From positions 70,999,728 to 71,063,727 of the forward strand of contig OZ025242.1 of assembly GCA_964019155.1 (NCBI GenBank): a stretch of DNA of 64,000 nucleotides, written 5' to 3'. This document shows, in pieces, positions 12,246 to 25,165 of the stretch. The first letter of the stretch is position 1, and each line of letters opens with the position of its first letter. The notes under the pieces were generated by a model that did no database searches, was not told the DNA's origin, and saw only the letters and a program-made list of their open reading frames with translations. Both the position numbers and the translations under genes were made by a program. The DNA is from Osedax fenrisi. Taxonomy: Eukaryota; Annelida; Polychaeta; Sabellida; Siboglinidae.

Positions 12246-15076
12246 GTTTACCTTCGTTTAACATATATCACAATATAAATTATACATATAACTATAAGTG
12301 ACATACATTTATATTATACTTACACACATAAACCTATACATATATAATAATATTTATTTATTGAATCACTTATATATATATATCGAATACAATACAAATA
12401 ACGGATACAAATGGACACATCAATAAGTTATAGACTCTAACATAGGTTATAAATAACTGTGAGAGGTCCCGGAAAATACAATACAAATAGTATAATTTTT
12501 TTTCTCGTATCTTGATTTGTTTGTTTATTAAGGTATTGTTAAACACAAGATAAAAACAAGAAATTCCTGGAGTCGAACCCGGGTCATCTCACTTACTAGC
12601 TTTCGATTATTCCACTGAGCCATAGACCCCAGGCAATATGTATATATGAAGTATACTTCTATAATAATTATAATTACATATTTATTAATTGAGAGCTTAA
12701 CTTATATTATTTGATTTACCTTAAAATGAAATATATTTCCATTTGTATTTGTAGAATATTATTCCCGCTGAAAATAAACACGTGAACTCTATATTTTACA
12801 TGTAAATATTTCACTAAGTTATTATATGTATTCTTTATTCAATAATTTCTCTATAGCTTTAGTTAATGATGAAATATTTTGCAAATAATTGTACTTATTA
12901 AAACAATGATATTCTTACATCATATTGTGCACATAGTTTTAATTTAACCACTTTATTAAAATTGTAATTATGTAATCTTAAATAAATTATTATTATAATA
13001 CAATATAATACGAATATATGCTATTATAAAAATGATTATAATATAAATTAAATTAGTGATGTTTAATGTCCGCTTGTCGTATTCCTCATTATCATGCAAC
13101 TTATAATCTTATCATGCAACTTATAATGTTTCGATCGTGTAGCTAATAAACCATTACTACCGCAATATACGATAACTGTAGTAGGTATGCCTACCACAGA
13201 ATATATGCATGTAAAGTCTCATTATATCTTAATTATATCAATATTTGTTATCTATTTCCCATCTTAAAATGCCGATATATATATATATAGAATTTGAACA
13301 ATTAGCTTAGATTAGTTAATTTAATTAGTCACATTTAAATTAGATTAGTAACCTGCAACATATATGTTTCATGTTACTAATCTTAAAATCTCACATAGGA
13401 CACATCCTTGACATCACTAAATAGTGTCCTATAGGACATATATATATATATCAGTGTTCCATAGGTTATTACCGCCTATGGTAATAACCGCGGTAATAAC
13501 CGGTAATAACCTGTCCGGTAAAAACAGGTGTTTACCATGGTAAAAACTTAGTGTTGTCTATATAATTAAATATAATATTATCTATATTATATTAAACCTA
13601 CTAGTTTCTATATAATTTACAATTATATATTATTTATAGATTTTATATTTAATAGATAATATACAATTATAAAGTTAAATAATACTACATTAAAATCAAT
13701 ATTATAAGATTTTTTATATTAAAAAAAAAACTTTATTAATTTTGACTCTATGTAAAGAAAACATTTTTAAAATAAATAATATGATATTGAAATAAATGAG
13801 TAAATAAGTCAATATATATATATATATAAAATATTGAATATAATAATATATTTATTTTTGCATTAGTAAAAGGAAAGCCCATTCACACCAAATAAAGCGA
13901 GCGATTTTTCACCGATATGCGCAGTAACGAAATCGTCGAGAAATAGTTAAATATTTAGAGATATCTCGAATTGATGAATAGTGATATTGTCACGATATCG
14001 ATGATATATTGGTGATATATCGGTAGGGGTGTAGCACAGAGAGAGAGAGAAAAATCCGTACGATATCAGTGAAAAATCGGCCAACTTTTTCGGTGTGACA
14101 GGGACTTAATATTGTAAAAAATAATATATATATTAAAAAATAGAACTAATAATATTTTCATTGAGAAATTATTTGAATGTATTCATTATTTGATTTTATA
14201 CCATGATATTTAATTAAATATATTAAATATATCTATATATATTGTTAATTATATATATATATATAAATACTGAATAGAATATTTATTTTTATATATATGA
14301 AATTAAATATAGTTTTTACAAATATTTTTTACAATACTGTATAACTATTTAGTAATATTTTCATTGTGTAATTTTATGAATATATAACACAGTATGATTT
14401 TATTTCATTTATAAAATATATCCAATTACTATAACTTGTTACTTTTACAATATAAGGGTGGCAGACCTCAAAATCCAGTTGGATTTAAAATAATAAATGT
14501 ACTATAAATGGCATAATAAAGCAGACAAATGTTGATAAATTTTCAAATAAATCTGCTAGATTAATTAGCCATAACATTTATATATAAATGAATCAATATT
14601 ACTTTAAATTTCAATATACATTTTTTTAAAGGTATTATATTTTATAAGTACTAGGTTTTTACCGGTAATTACCGGTTATTACCGGTTTTTACCGTAAAAT
14701 AACATGATAGAGATAGGTTTTTACCGGTTATTACCGGTTTTGCCCGGTAAAAACAGGTTTTTACCGAAAATAATGGAACCCTGATATATATATTTATATA
14801 TATTTCCTATTATACTTATACTTTTAGAATTTATATTCACACTAAGTGGATTGTTGTCGTGTCTACGTTTATAGATGTGTAGACATGTCTACATAGGACT
14901 GTACTCCATTATGTAGACATTTATATAATACACACTTTAATATTCCGTAGAAATATATTTTATATATATTGTACATTTATACTATTATTATTATACATTA
15001 ACTCTATCAAAAAATTATCAATGTTTGTATAAAATATGTATATCACAATAATCTACACAACTGCCGACTTCACTTT

Positions 15077-15139
<63 letters not shown>

Positions 15140-15145
15140 ACACAG

Positions 15146-15179
<34 letters not shown>

Positions 15180-15234
15180 GTGTATATATATATATATATA
15201 TATAAATGTATACATTTGCCGACTTGACTTTATA

Positions 15235-15266
<32 letters not shown>

Positions 15267-17785
15267 GTATCATACACTTTCAGGAATAATATACGTGGCG
15301 GGTGGTTTCAACGGCTCTATTTACCTGGATACAGTGGAATCGTACAATCCCGACACCGATGAATGGACATACATGTCCCGGATGTCACGTGTCAGAAGTG
15401 ACATATCAATGCTAGCCTACGATGACCGTTACCTGTACGTAGTGGGAGGCTTCAACGGTCAACTTCGATTATCTTTATGTACGTATTATTTATTTCATAG
15501 GTATATATTTATAATTTTATTTTATGAAAATTATAAAATATAAGCCTACATATAATATATATACGTGACTTATTAATTTCTTTATAAAGAAATTTAATTA
15601 TAATTAAATTTACTATTTTAAAATTTGTTCAACAATTAACAAAATGCGTATTAATAAAGACTAGTACAAATATACACACATACATATATATTTATATATA
15701 TATATATATATACAATAGAGTCCCGATAACTCAACATTGATTATATGTAATGTTAATGTCGACTTAGCAGGTGTATACTGCAATATCTCATGAGATACAT
15801 TCATTGTCATATGTTAATAATATACGAGGATTAATGTTAGGCCTATATTCACGTTTTTAAATAAAAATTAAAGTGTATTAAGGGGTATCCTCTAAAAGTA
15901 TTTCCGGCAACTTGCCCAAATATTGTAATTTAAAATCATTTTCTATCAAGTTGTAATGGGATATACCCTATAAAGTTACTATATTTCAGGCAAGTTGCCA
16001 GAAAGTAAGGGAGTATCCCACTAAAATTGTAGTTAACTTGATATAATATCGTTTTAAAGTTGCAATATTTCCTGCAAGTTGCCGGAAATACTTGTAGTGG
16101 GATTCCCCCTTTATTAGTATTAGTTTTAAAACTAAAAATTAAATAATAAATTTATACAGTTTCATATTATAAAATAATAATTATAATTAATAAAAAAAAT
16201 AATATATTTGTCTATTAAAATAAGTATTTTGTATACAATTTTCGCCATTTATACTAATATTGATTGTATAATTAAACCATAGATTTGTATTTTAAACTAT
16301 ACGTCTATATATAGATGTAGGTAAACTATAAATCTATGAATTAAAAATATAATAAATGCATTAAACAAGTATTTAATGTTATATGCTATACTAATTTAAA
16401 TATAACATACTATTAGTATAATGATAATTCTTAAGTATTGATTACATTACTCATAACTGTATAAACAATTTCTACTTAAAACCTTCTCAATAATATACAA
16501 ACGTATCGATATAAAAAATAACAATATATTATTAAAAACTGAAGCATTCTAAACATTATATACATAATTTCTATATTTGTTATCAAATATTAATTAAGTT
16601 ATGATCATATATCTAGAGGTTATACAAGTTCATAATACGGACACTCTAGATGTCTTAATACGGACACACTTTAACCAATCAATACGTGTACTTGTATTAT
16701 TAATTAAGAAAATAATAAATTAATTACTAATTAAATTAAATTAAATTATTCATAAAATTAATTATAAATAAAGTACTTGTCATTTATTTGATTGGTTCAT
16801 CAATAATACATATAGATTATTTGGTGGTATATATGGTGTCCGTATTATAACACAAGGTGTCCGTATTTGGACATGGGTACCGAATACGGACACCCCTGTT
16901 ATCTATGGAATAAAAAGATTAAATAAAATTTAAAATCACAATATATATAATCATATAATATTAATATATTATAATTTTTGAATAAAAATAATGAGTCAAA
17001 AAATGTTAAGACCATGTATTGTTAAAGTGTCTTTTTATATATAGCTCTTTTATAATGAAGGGTAAACTATTTATCTGTTGATTATTGTAGTTTGTATTCT
17101 GTAATATATAGTTGTAAATGATATATTTTATATTATCGAATACTGATTATTAATAAACCAAGTATTGATTTATGATTTAATGAAAATGCGATAAAAATCA
17201 CAAAATATACAACCATAACTTATATATAATAATATATACAATAGTATATATTATCTATAGACACGTATATATGTATACATGTCTTAGTTCTATATTGTCT
17301 ATAGAGAACATCCTGTCACGTGCGATACCTTTATTTACTAACACCTACCACCGCGCCACCTACAGGTGAACGTTACGACACTACGTATAACACGTGGGTA
17401 ACTAAAGCCGATATCATACAGTCGAGGAGCTGCAGCGCCCTCTTTCTTCTGGAGGGAAACATGTACATTGCAGGAGGGTATGATGGTTAGCTAACATATA
17501 TGTTACTTAATATTAATAAACAGTGCACATAATCATTGGTTAGGATGGCTATATGTATATGTACCCTCTGCGCTAGCTTAAACTCAACTAAAGTTGATGT
17601 ATATTCATTAATTATATTACATTTAATTAATTAATTCTTTTTCATTTAAATTATGTTCGTATTATCAATATTTTCGGAAATTGTTAATAGAAATTTTATT
17701 TTTGATTAATTTTCTCTGGTTAAATTACATAAATACATTGTATCTTTATTTCAAAACAATTAAGTAACCTATAAACATATTATAA

Positions 17786-17816
<31 letters not shown>

Positions 17817-18933
17817 GTCGTTTACATTAAATAATATTAATACGTAATACTATAGGCTGACTATAAGGTTGGATCTACATAGGATCTATGTCGTAGGTCC
17901 ATAGCATATTATCTAATTAGGAATGAACTCGATAACAACTATATTATTCTTATACTGTACTACTAATAATACTACTACTACTACTACTACTACTATTATT
18001 ACATTATACTGCTTAAACTAGTAATCATTTAATTATATATTTGCATTATGATGTAAATGTAATTCAATAAATTATTTAGTTCATTATAATCGAATAAATT
18101 AGGTTATTGTGAATTTGAAATATATATAACAACAATAATGTGTTATATAGAGTACTCTAAATGTATTACAAATTTATTATATTTATATCATACTTACATA
18201 ATATTAAATTATACAAATGATCATTAAAATATGCATACATTGACGAATTTAAATATAGTATATGACATCATCGTACACTGTAGTACCTATAACCATTGTT
18301 ATTTAAATTATATTATGCATGTAAGTGTACTATGGAAATATCAGAAACCGTAAAAATATTAAATACTATTATTTGGGATATTCAAAAATTATTATATTAT
18401 TAAAATATTCTAAAATAATCAACAATGTAAGATCAATTCATTACTCGTCGATGTTCGATTTCAATGCATAATATGTTATATTATATATAATGGTGCATTG
18501 AAAGAATTGTTTAAAAACTAATGACCATACCATAACTTTAACACAATATTATAGATTAGTCTTATCATGTTGGTCAATGAACAATGTATATTGTGTAATA
18601 TATGTTGCTCGAGCGTAACTCAATTGAAATCTTATAATAAAAATAGTTTTTAAGTATTTTACGAATTATAACGCTCGTACGACGTACGTATGCATTAACT
18701 ATATATACTCGTTATAACGACACCCCTAATCACCGACAGGTTTCAATACTCTCGACCAATTGGAAAGGTACGACCCCAAGGCGGATGTGTGGCTGTCGGA
18801 ACCTAGTCTACCGATATCGAAGACAGGGTTGCAGGTAGCGGTTCTACCCGACTTCCCCGATACCCGGTCGTTCACTTATTACGGAAGCCGGACGGATGAA
18901 CGTAGACGTCGCTACCTTCAGTCGAAACAGTAA
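10982..18933 (+). CDS. KLHL10-like BTB-BACK-Kelch protein, four exons
   Basis: Predicted product of 590 aa, a usual length for a Kelch-like protein. Exons are 10982-12245, 15284-15478, 17366-17485 and 18740-18933. All three introns are GT-AG and phase 1, and joining them keeps the frame. Domains in order: a divergent BTB (about residues 20-120, SDLIIVVGG), BACK (about 125-240, with LNLPDEMHVFRLILSWLAY), then six Kelch repeats from about residue 276, each with a GG pair (AIGGY, LLGGF, VIGGY, VAGGF, VVGGF, IAGGY). Blocks such as PTRAYHG and RSDA are like KLHL10. In that family the protein is a Cullin-3 E3 ligase adaptor, known from spermatid development; this role is inferred here. The BTB lacks the usual AHR-type segment. 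The exons are GC-richer than the surrounding DNA. A possible poly(A) signal, AATAAA, lies at 19225. Confidence 0.9.
12561..12631 (-). repeat. tRNA-related sequence (SINE head or tRNA pseudogene)
   Basis: On the minus strand, box A TGGCTCAGTGG and box B GTTCGACTC are spaced exactly as tRNA positions 8 and 52. The T stem pairs at four of five positions; the D and acceptor stems do not pair. It lies in intron 1 of the KLHL10-like gene. Confidence 0.55.
13452..14783. mobile_element. hAT-like non-autonomous element in KLHL10 intron 1
   Basis: The ends CAGTGTTCCATA and, in reverse complement, CAGGGTTCCATT are terminal inverted repeats. Both ends continue into arrays of TTACCGG/GGTAATAACC words (13463-13555 and 14650-14775). 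The flanking 8 bases are ATATATAT on both sides, consistent with a hAT target duplication but uninformative because the flank is simple sequence. No transposase is present. It contains a nested MITE. Confidence 0.7.
13873..14107. mobile_element. MITE with CACACC termini, nested in the hAT-like element
   Basis: The left end AAGCCCATTCACACCAAA and the right end, in reverse complement, AAGTCCCTGTCACACCGAA form inverted repeats. Inner copies of CGATTTTTCACYGATAT follow. It is GC-richer than its surroundings and non-coding. Related ends occur at 57346-57933 and 61964-62670. Confidence 0.7.
15061..15268. repeat. Two motif-linked microsatellites, (CA)n and (TA)n
   Basis: The words GACTTCACTTTATAACA (15068) and GACTTGACTTTATAACA (15222) each sit immediately before a (CA)n tract, the first about 28 units long, followed by (TA)n. 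The repeat ends about 15 bases before the acceptor of exon 2. Confidence 0.85.
15284..15478 (+). CDS. KLHL10-like gene, exon 2 (Kelch 4 and start of 5)
   Basis: The acceptor TTTCAG lies directly after (CA)n and (TA)n repeats; the donor is GTACGT. It encodes GIIYVAGGFNGS through VVGGFNGQLRLSL. Joining to exon 1 restores a glycine codon and continues the Kelch pattern. Confidence 0.88.
15881..16110. mobile_element. MITE with AGGGGTATCC ends in KLHL10 intron 2
   Basis: The left end AGGGGTATCC and the following TATTTCCGGCAACTTG are matched in reverse complement on the right (AGGGGGAATCC, TATTTCCGGCAACTTG). Inner copies of GGCAAGTTGCC-type words also occur. TTA flanks both ends. Non-coding. Confidence 0.75.
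16474..17031 (+). mobile_element. Partial copy of the GAATACGGACAC family in intron 2
   Basis: About 560 bp align by eye with 5146-5855, including TTAAAACCTTCTCAATAATA, CTCTAGATGTCTTAATACGG and GGACATGGGTACCGAATACG. The GGGGAAAG ends are missing. Confidence 0.8.
17366..17485 (+). CDS. KLHL10-like gene, exon 3 (end of Kelch 5, start of 6)
   Basis: Acceptor CTACAG, donor GTTAGC. It encodes ERYDTTYNTW and then MYIAGGYDG. Too short to stand out as an ORF; found from Kelch pattern continuity and splice phase. Confidence 0.87.
17791..18735. other. KLHL10 intron 3: microsatellites only
   Basis: Contains a (TA)n run at about 17791-17817 and an (ACT)n run at about 17965-17995. Nothing coding is seen. 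Confidence 0.6.
18740..18933 (+). CDS. KLHL10-like gene, last exon
   Basis: Acceptor GACAG. It encodes FNTLDQLERYDPKADVW, closing the sixth Kelch blade, then an Arg-rich tail (ERRRRYLQSKQ) and the TAA stop. Confidence 0.88.
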
Positions 18934-19261
18934 TGGCGGAGTATCGCACCTGGCGACCGTAACCAGAACTAACAACAAGCTAAATCGTGAAGCAGCTACA
19001 CACGTATTATGATGTAGAGTTCATGAACTAGTTCATACCTGCAGTTATCGTATAGTGAATACTATAGTATACTATAGTATAGTATATATATATATAGTAT
19101 CAGAATAGTTAAGTGTGTGTGTGATATAGATGATTTAATATAGATGATTTATAGATGAGTATTGATTTGTTAACATATATTATTACATTTAATTATTATA
19201 CGCGTGTAATGTAATTCCATCATGAATAAAAATAATAATTAATAATTTATGATTTATGATA

Positions 19262-22135
19262 TTATAGCTATAAATTATGTTAAAATGTATCTTTGAATTG
19301 TGAACCATTGTCGAACACTATCTGTTCAGTAAATCCATGTTGAGAATATTCCTAAGAGTTAATTGATTACGTCAGACGTGCTTTGGTTACGTAATCTACT
19401 TAGGTTATGTAGTTATATACTCCTATTGTTATATAGTTAGTGTAGTAATCTGAAGTAACTAATAGAGTTCTGACATATATCTAGCTTAAATCTACAACAA
19501 TATTTGACTATTGTAGTGTCCCTGTATCATGAGATATTAATGGGTCTTTAATTATTTAATTGCACTGATATTTCTTATATATATCGCACTCCTATACTTT
19601 CAGCTTAATCTGAGTTGTCATGTCTGGCAAATATATCAATGCTCTCATTATTCTTAAACATGCACTAATTCCTCCATGAGATTAGTATGCCAGACTCATA
19701 AATTATTCACTTAATATCTTTGGTAATATCAATATGTTGTCATAATTCATATATTGACATTATATCATCTCAAATTGAGTAGTATTATTCCAGTCCTGTG
19801 TTAATTTATGCCTTTATACCCTATCCTATAGGATAACTATAGTTGTATTTAAATCTTTAATTTCTTTAGGATATCATCTGCATTTGTTCATTTTATGAAA
19901 CGTGTTATTCATTCACTTGAAATGGCTAGGCATTATTTTTGATTCCGTTGTACACACGATTACATGTTATTCGTATGGTGATCATAACATCTGCTAGTAG
20001 TAATTATTTTCCTGGACTATTATAAATTGTAATTTACAATAGTATACTGACTTCGAAATCATATCTTTGTAGGTATCCTAACTGTGTAACTATTCTCTTC
20101 ATTCTGAGTGAAATGTCATTACGTTATTTATTAGATATTCTATCCAGGGGTTTGTGATAGCTGTTTAATATTTACTTTTCTTTTTCGTATATATATAGGT
20201 ATGAAATAGCAATGAAATTTCGTATATGAAAATACTATTACAAGTAATTATTTCTCGATTTGGGCATATATTTTGTCAGTGTTCGTTGATGTTCTTGATA
20301 TATATGATATTGGTTTATCTTCTTGTAATATACCTCCAAATCCATATTTTAATGCATCAAATTATATAGTGGTTACCTTATTTATATAATATCCATGGTA
20401 TATTGATATGGGTGTTTTATTGATTGCTTCATTTATTATATTATCTTTCTTTTAAACTGTAGTCCACTTCCAGGGCTGTTCCTCTCTGTTAGTCTTCATA
20501 ATGTCACTTAATGTCTTATTTATTAGGTACTGAAAAATACCGAGTATATGTTTTACCACAGTAGATTTAGTCAGTGATTGCATTTATTGTAATTTCTACT
20601 TCACATTCGCCTACTTTAATAGCCCTATGGCTAATAAAGTTTATTTCAGTTTCTCTCAACTGATTTTGTTATGTATTAAGGTGTTTATCTTTGTAGGAAT
20701 AGAATCAGGTTCTTATCATGATTTTTCAATCCTTCTTCTTCTTCGTTATTCATATATACTATAATAATACAACCCTCTTATTTTACTACGCATTTCTTTA
20801 ACCCTTCTGTTATTTCATGAATTTTAGATTGCAACACTTCTGGTGCTAATGAAATTCCAAATAGTAGCCTTTTCCATCGATATCTTCCGAATGGTTTATT
20901 AAATATCGTTAACATGGATGAATTTTTGTCTAGATCGACATGCCAAAATCAATTTTTACATCAAAATTTGAGAAAATTTTAGCTTTTATCAACCTAGTTT
21001 CTATCTCTTCTCTGACTGTTATTGGATACTGATCACTGCATATTGATCGTTTTAGATATATGGGATCCAAGCATATGCTTATATATATATATATATTTCC
21101 TGATTTCTTAATTGTTAAGATTATCGACGAAATCCATATTGATGACTAATTAACTTCCTGTATCATGTTGATTTTCTCTAGTTAATTCAAATTTTCTTTG
21201 CCGTTTTCTCTTAATGGCAACGAAACTGTTCGTTGCGCATGATTGACTGGAAGGTATGACCTACTTCTTTATCATTTATTTTTATCATATATTTTCCATC
21301 GAGTTTTCCTATTTTACTGTAAAATATTTCCGGATATTTATACATTATCGTATCTAAATCCAATATGTTGTGTTTAATGTGATCCGCCTGTTGGTATATT
21401 TCGTCATTATCTATGATGTTTATGCATCCTAAGGCAATACTTGATTATATTCCCAGTATGGTGTGGATTCCACACTGTGGAATTAATTTATTATTACTAT
21501 ATTAATTCGCATCTAACATTCTTTATTTCTTCTTTATAATTAATGTATGACTTCTACTTTGATGTTCCATCTCGTACCATTGTATGTTGTTATATATATA
21601 TATATATTCAGACTTTTTAATGTTTTTATGCTGATAATCCTTACCTTCCATATAAGGGTATATGGTATATGGTATATGTATACGGTATATGATATAGCGA
21701 TAATGGTATAAGGTAGTCACCTATATAGATGCTCAATATATTGAATAGTATTTTAATGGTATACCAATTTGGAATGTTATCAATAAACTCTATTATATGT
21801 TAAGTGCGACAGTTTAAACTGAGGTAGTTTATTCACTATTATTACATCATTTTCCCTGTTTTCTATACTAAAATCGTTTTGAACTCTTTCACTTTTTCCA
21901 CTTGTTTAAACATCGATCTCAATTTGTTCTTCCTGTTTTACTTTTAATAGGTTGTTACATCGTCTGGGTATATTTCTTTCTTGAATATATGTACCTTCCC
22001 ACAGTATCAGTATTTCATTTATGTTGTCTTGATATGGTTTTCTTGGTTTGTTTCCTATGAAATTTATTGAATCATTTTTTTTTAAGTTTTCACTTTGTTC
22101 CTGTGACATATCTTCGGCTTTGCATATCTTTATGA
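19262..22135 (-). pseudogene. Decayed Ty3/Gypsy retrotransposon
   Basis: Minus-strand fragments appear in the usual pol order. An RT start near 21230-21340 reads GKLDGKYMIK. An RT core near 20850-20970 reads FWHVDLDKNSSMLT and PFGRYRWKRLLFGIS. RNase H near 20315-20400 is visible in DALKYGFGGILQEDKP. An integrase core at 19262-19320 reads HGFTEQIVFDNGSQF. Stops and frameshifts are everywhere. The motifs are of the K02A2.6-like Gypsy type, clearly a different lineage from the element at 26.1-30.8 kb. No LTRs were found. The short minus-strand ORF at 21906-22109 may be leftover gag or pol but has no recognisable motif. Confidence 0.75.
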
Positions 22136-23148
22136 CCTTTCACATGTTAGATTTTCTTTTGTTATCAAGATCTTGCGAAAATTATCATTACGCATGAGTA
22201 ATGCATTACATTTATAGTCCCTTATACCCTATGGTCAACTTGCCCCATATCACTAGTATATATAAAAGTAATCTAATAAATTTGTGAATGATAATTTTTG
22301 AATTTTTTATTTTATAATATATAGTATATTAAATATACTTTATTTATATACCATTAATAATGCTATGTTATTAACAAATATATTAATAATATCAAATTTA
22401 AACTTACTGTCCCACTAACGAGTTTTTCATAAAATATTAATAATTAAATAATATTTTAAATAGTTAAAATAAATAATTTTTGAGTTGTTATAATAATGCT
22501 AAATATAGTTGTGTATACATGTATTAAAAAGTAAATTAAGATATTTATTAATAGCAGAAATAATTAAGATGGCTCAACCTGCCCCGATCTCCCCTATACT
22601 TAGGATATTGAATAAGTATTGAACAATATTGAATAAGTTATTACAAATAATCATTTAGGGGTCGGTAATCGAAGACTTTCCCCCATATATATTAGGTAAC
22701 ATATGTAGAATATCTCCTATTGGAATGATTACGTTTAATAATGATGCTCAAATCTAAAGCATCGGTTGCAGTCTCAGTTTTAGTTATCTAAAGTATCAAC
22801 TCGGCTCGGGCTCATTTGGTTAGAGTCTCGGTCTATTTTTTTTTCTGAAAACGAAAGTCTCAGTTCGGCATCAATATCTAAAAGTCTCAGCTCGGCATTA
22901 AAAAGCTTTACACCACTAATATAGATAGTCACACATACATACATCTAGATATAGACAATCACTGCATTACAACATTCATCCACGTATGAGACATTCTCTA
23001 CTGATCCGAAGACGCCACCTTATCGCACACCTCAGCATTGGTTGCTACGACTAATTGAGCCTACTGACCACCTATCTACTGTACAAGGTTTGCTAACATC
23101 TTTCACTGGAACACTTCCTACGACTGGCTCAGACCTGTCCACTTTTTC
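22136..23148. other. AT-rich non-coding stretch
   Basis: Words TCAACTTGCCCC (about 22229) and TCAACCTGCCCC (about 22575) are repeated in the same direction. Around 22750-22910 lies a diffuse repeat of AGTCTC-AG-TCGGC words. No gene is recognised. Confidence 0.5.
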
Positions 23149-23555
23149 GTAAGGTAAAAACCATAGACTCTTGTGCGTAATATAAGAATAATAGGCTATT
23201 GTACAAAAGGTAAGAATCATAAACTCTTGTATGTAAAGTAGAACTGTAGGCTCTTTTGTGTAAGTTAAGAGCCATATGCTATTGTACATAGTTAGGGCCA
23301 TAGGCTCTTGTGCGTAAGGTGTAGGGGCGCTGTAACAGGGGAGATGGGGCGGATATGTCCCCCCCACTTTAAAATCTAGGGGGACCCCTATGAGTTGGTC
23401 CCCCTACTTTTACCACAACAATTATAATTATATATGTGTATTGGTTGGTCCCCCTACATACAAAATCGTTCCAGCGCCTCTAGTAAGGTGACAACTGTAG
23501 TAGCTCTCGTACATAAGGTGACATGTAGGTTCCCGTGTAATACATCAATAGTTTA
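23149..23555. repeat. Minisatellite of about 28 bp, interrupted by a MITE
   Basis: Diverged units of the form GTAAGGTAAAAACCATAG-CTCTTGTGC occur about six times before 23321 and resume after 23483 (GTAAGGTGACAACTGTAG). The overlapping minus-strand open frame is a by-product of the repeat. Confidence 0.75.
23322..23482. mobile_element. hAT-type MITE, 161 bp, perfect 8-bp target duplication
   Basis: The ends TAGGGGCGCTGTAAC and, in reverse complement, TAGAGGCGCTGGAAC form the TIR. GTAAGGTG flanks both sides exactly (23314-23321 and 23483-23490), and this octamer belongs to the surrounding minisatellite. Inner words GGTCCCCCTAC are repeated. Non-coding. Confidence 0.88.
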
Positions 23556-23686
23556 GCTAATAGGAATATATTAATACCTGTATCTTGTATGGATCATTTT
23601 GGATAATCATCATTATTTTCCATGGTGATTCATATTATCGGTATAATTACTATATTATACATAATAGAAAATTTAGAAGTAGGACC

Positions 23687-23733
<47 letters not shown>

Positions 23734-25157
23734 TTTAATCTATTTAATATTTTAATATTTAATCTATTTAACCTATTTTACATCAGTATCAATAATATAT
23801 AGGTATGTTCTTACTATATTCCTACTACGTTTTTTATATATGTATACATTTTAGTTAGTTAATAAACTTGGATGGCTCTTCAAAATAGTATTACAAGTAG
23901 GACAAGTAGAAGGTATTACCTACCTATTCAACTTGCATATGTGTGTATTTTACAGATATAAAATAATATGATTATCTACTATTAATATATTAATACCAGA
24001 TAACTATAAAACAATAAGCATGTGTTGTTATGAAGATAATTATATGAAAAGCATTTCATTTAATTGCGGCTAATATATGAAGTATTATTTATGTTTAGGA
24101 CATATCTTATCTGCTACACAATTTATATAGGTACATCTATTATATTTAAATACATCTATATATTGTATCATATAACAAATATTACCGCTATCACAAGCCT
24201 TTGTAGATATTTTAATAGATACTTGAGGAAGATAATGAACTTTGGAGAAGAATATACGTGAATAGTAATGAAACAGAAATCACTGAAGAATTAACCAGTT
24301 TAACTGCTTCTATTGGTTGGAAAAAGCTTTTCTTCTTCGGTGAACTAAAGATTCAGGTTAAAATCATTAATTTTAGATTTAGGCCTGATTAAGATAGTTT
24401 CATATTGATTGTTTACATTTTTATTTAGGAATAGATGTTTATGTATCAGAAGATACATATTTGTTTAATTTTGGCCGGCTTAACCTTCGATATTATTTTT
24501 TAGAGACAATTTTGTTTATATTAAAATATTAAAATGTAATTCATTATCTTTAAAATGATGTATACTATATCATATAAAATTAAACATAAGTGCCTCAAAT
24601 TATTTATTTAATCATACACCTATTCAAAGTTGTGGGATTATGTATTACTGTAAAAATGCTTATATCTCTGGTGTTTTTTTTATTCTTTTTAAATGTTAAA
24701 AACTTTTGAACTCTTTTATGAATCTTCGGAGTATATACATAATATATGGTAATTATATAGGTATGTAAGCTAAAGTAAATATAATCTATTGATATAATTA
24801 TTTACAAAATAATAATACAAAAATGTTAATACATTTATTTTTAAATAATTTTAATATTATAATATTATAGTTATAACTTTTCTTTATTTAATAATATATT
24901 TATTATTTTATGATGTAACTGTATAACTATAGATGAATGTTATCTAGATAATTAAAAAAAAATAGAAAAAAATAATCATAAATAACAAAATTATTACCTG
25001 TTAAAAATAGCCAGTTTTCACTATCTTTTACATGTAAACCATGACAAGGTTACGCCGCACTTAATAATTATTGTTTTATTTATGATTTATTTTGACATAA
25101 AAACGAATACATTTATTAATAAGGTTTATAGCTATTAACTAGCATGTAATACTTATA
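23556..25157. other. AT-rich stretch with one unassigned open segment
   Basis: Mostly simple AT-rich DNA with a (TA)n run at 23689-23731. On the plus strand, frame 24219-24392 is open for 57 codons and has a mixed composition (ELWRRIYVNSNETE near its start). I recognise no family and see no start codon or clear splice sites. Confidence 0.4.
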
Positions 25158-25165
25158 CTCTGGAC

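Noticed and set aside
12561..12631. Functional tRNA gene on the minus strand
   Set aside because: Only the boxes fit; the acceptor and D stems fail.
15070..15273. Val/Cys-rich ORF
   Set aside because: Translation of (CA)n and (TA)n microsatellites.
23032..23367. 111-codon minus-strand ORF
   Set aside because: Runs through a 28-bp minisatellite and into a MITE.
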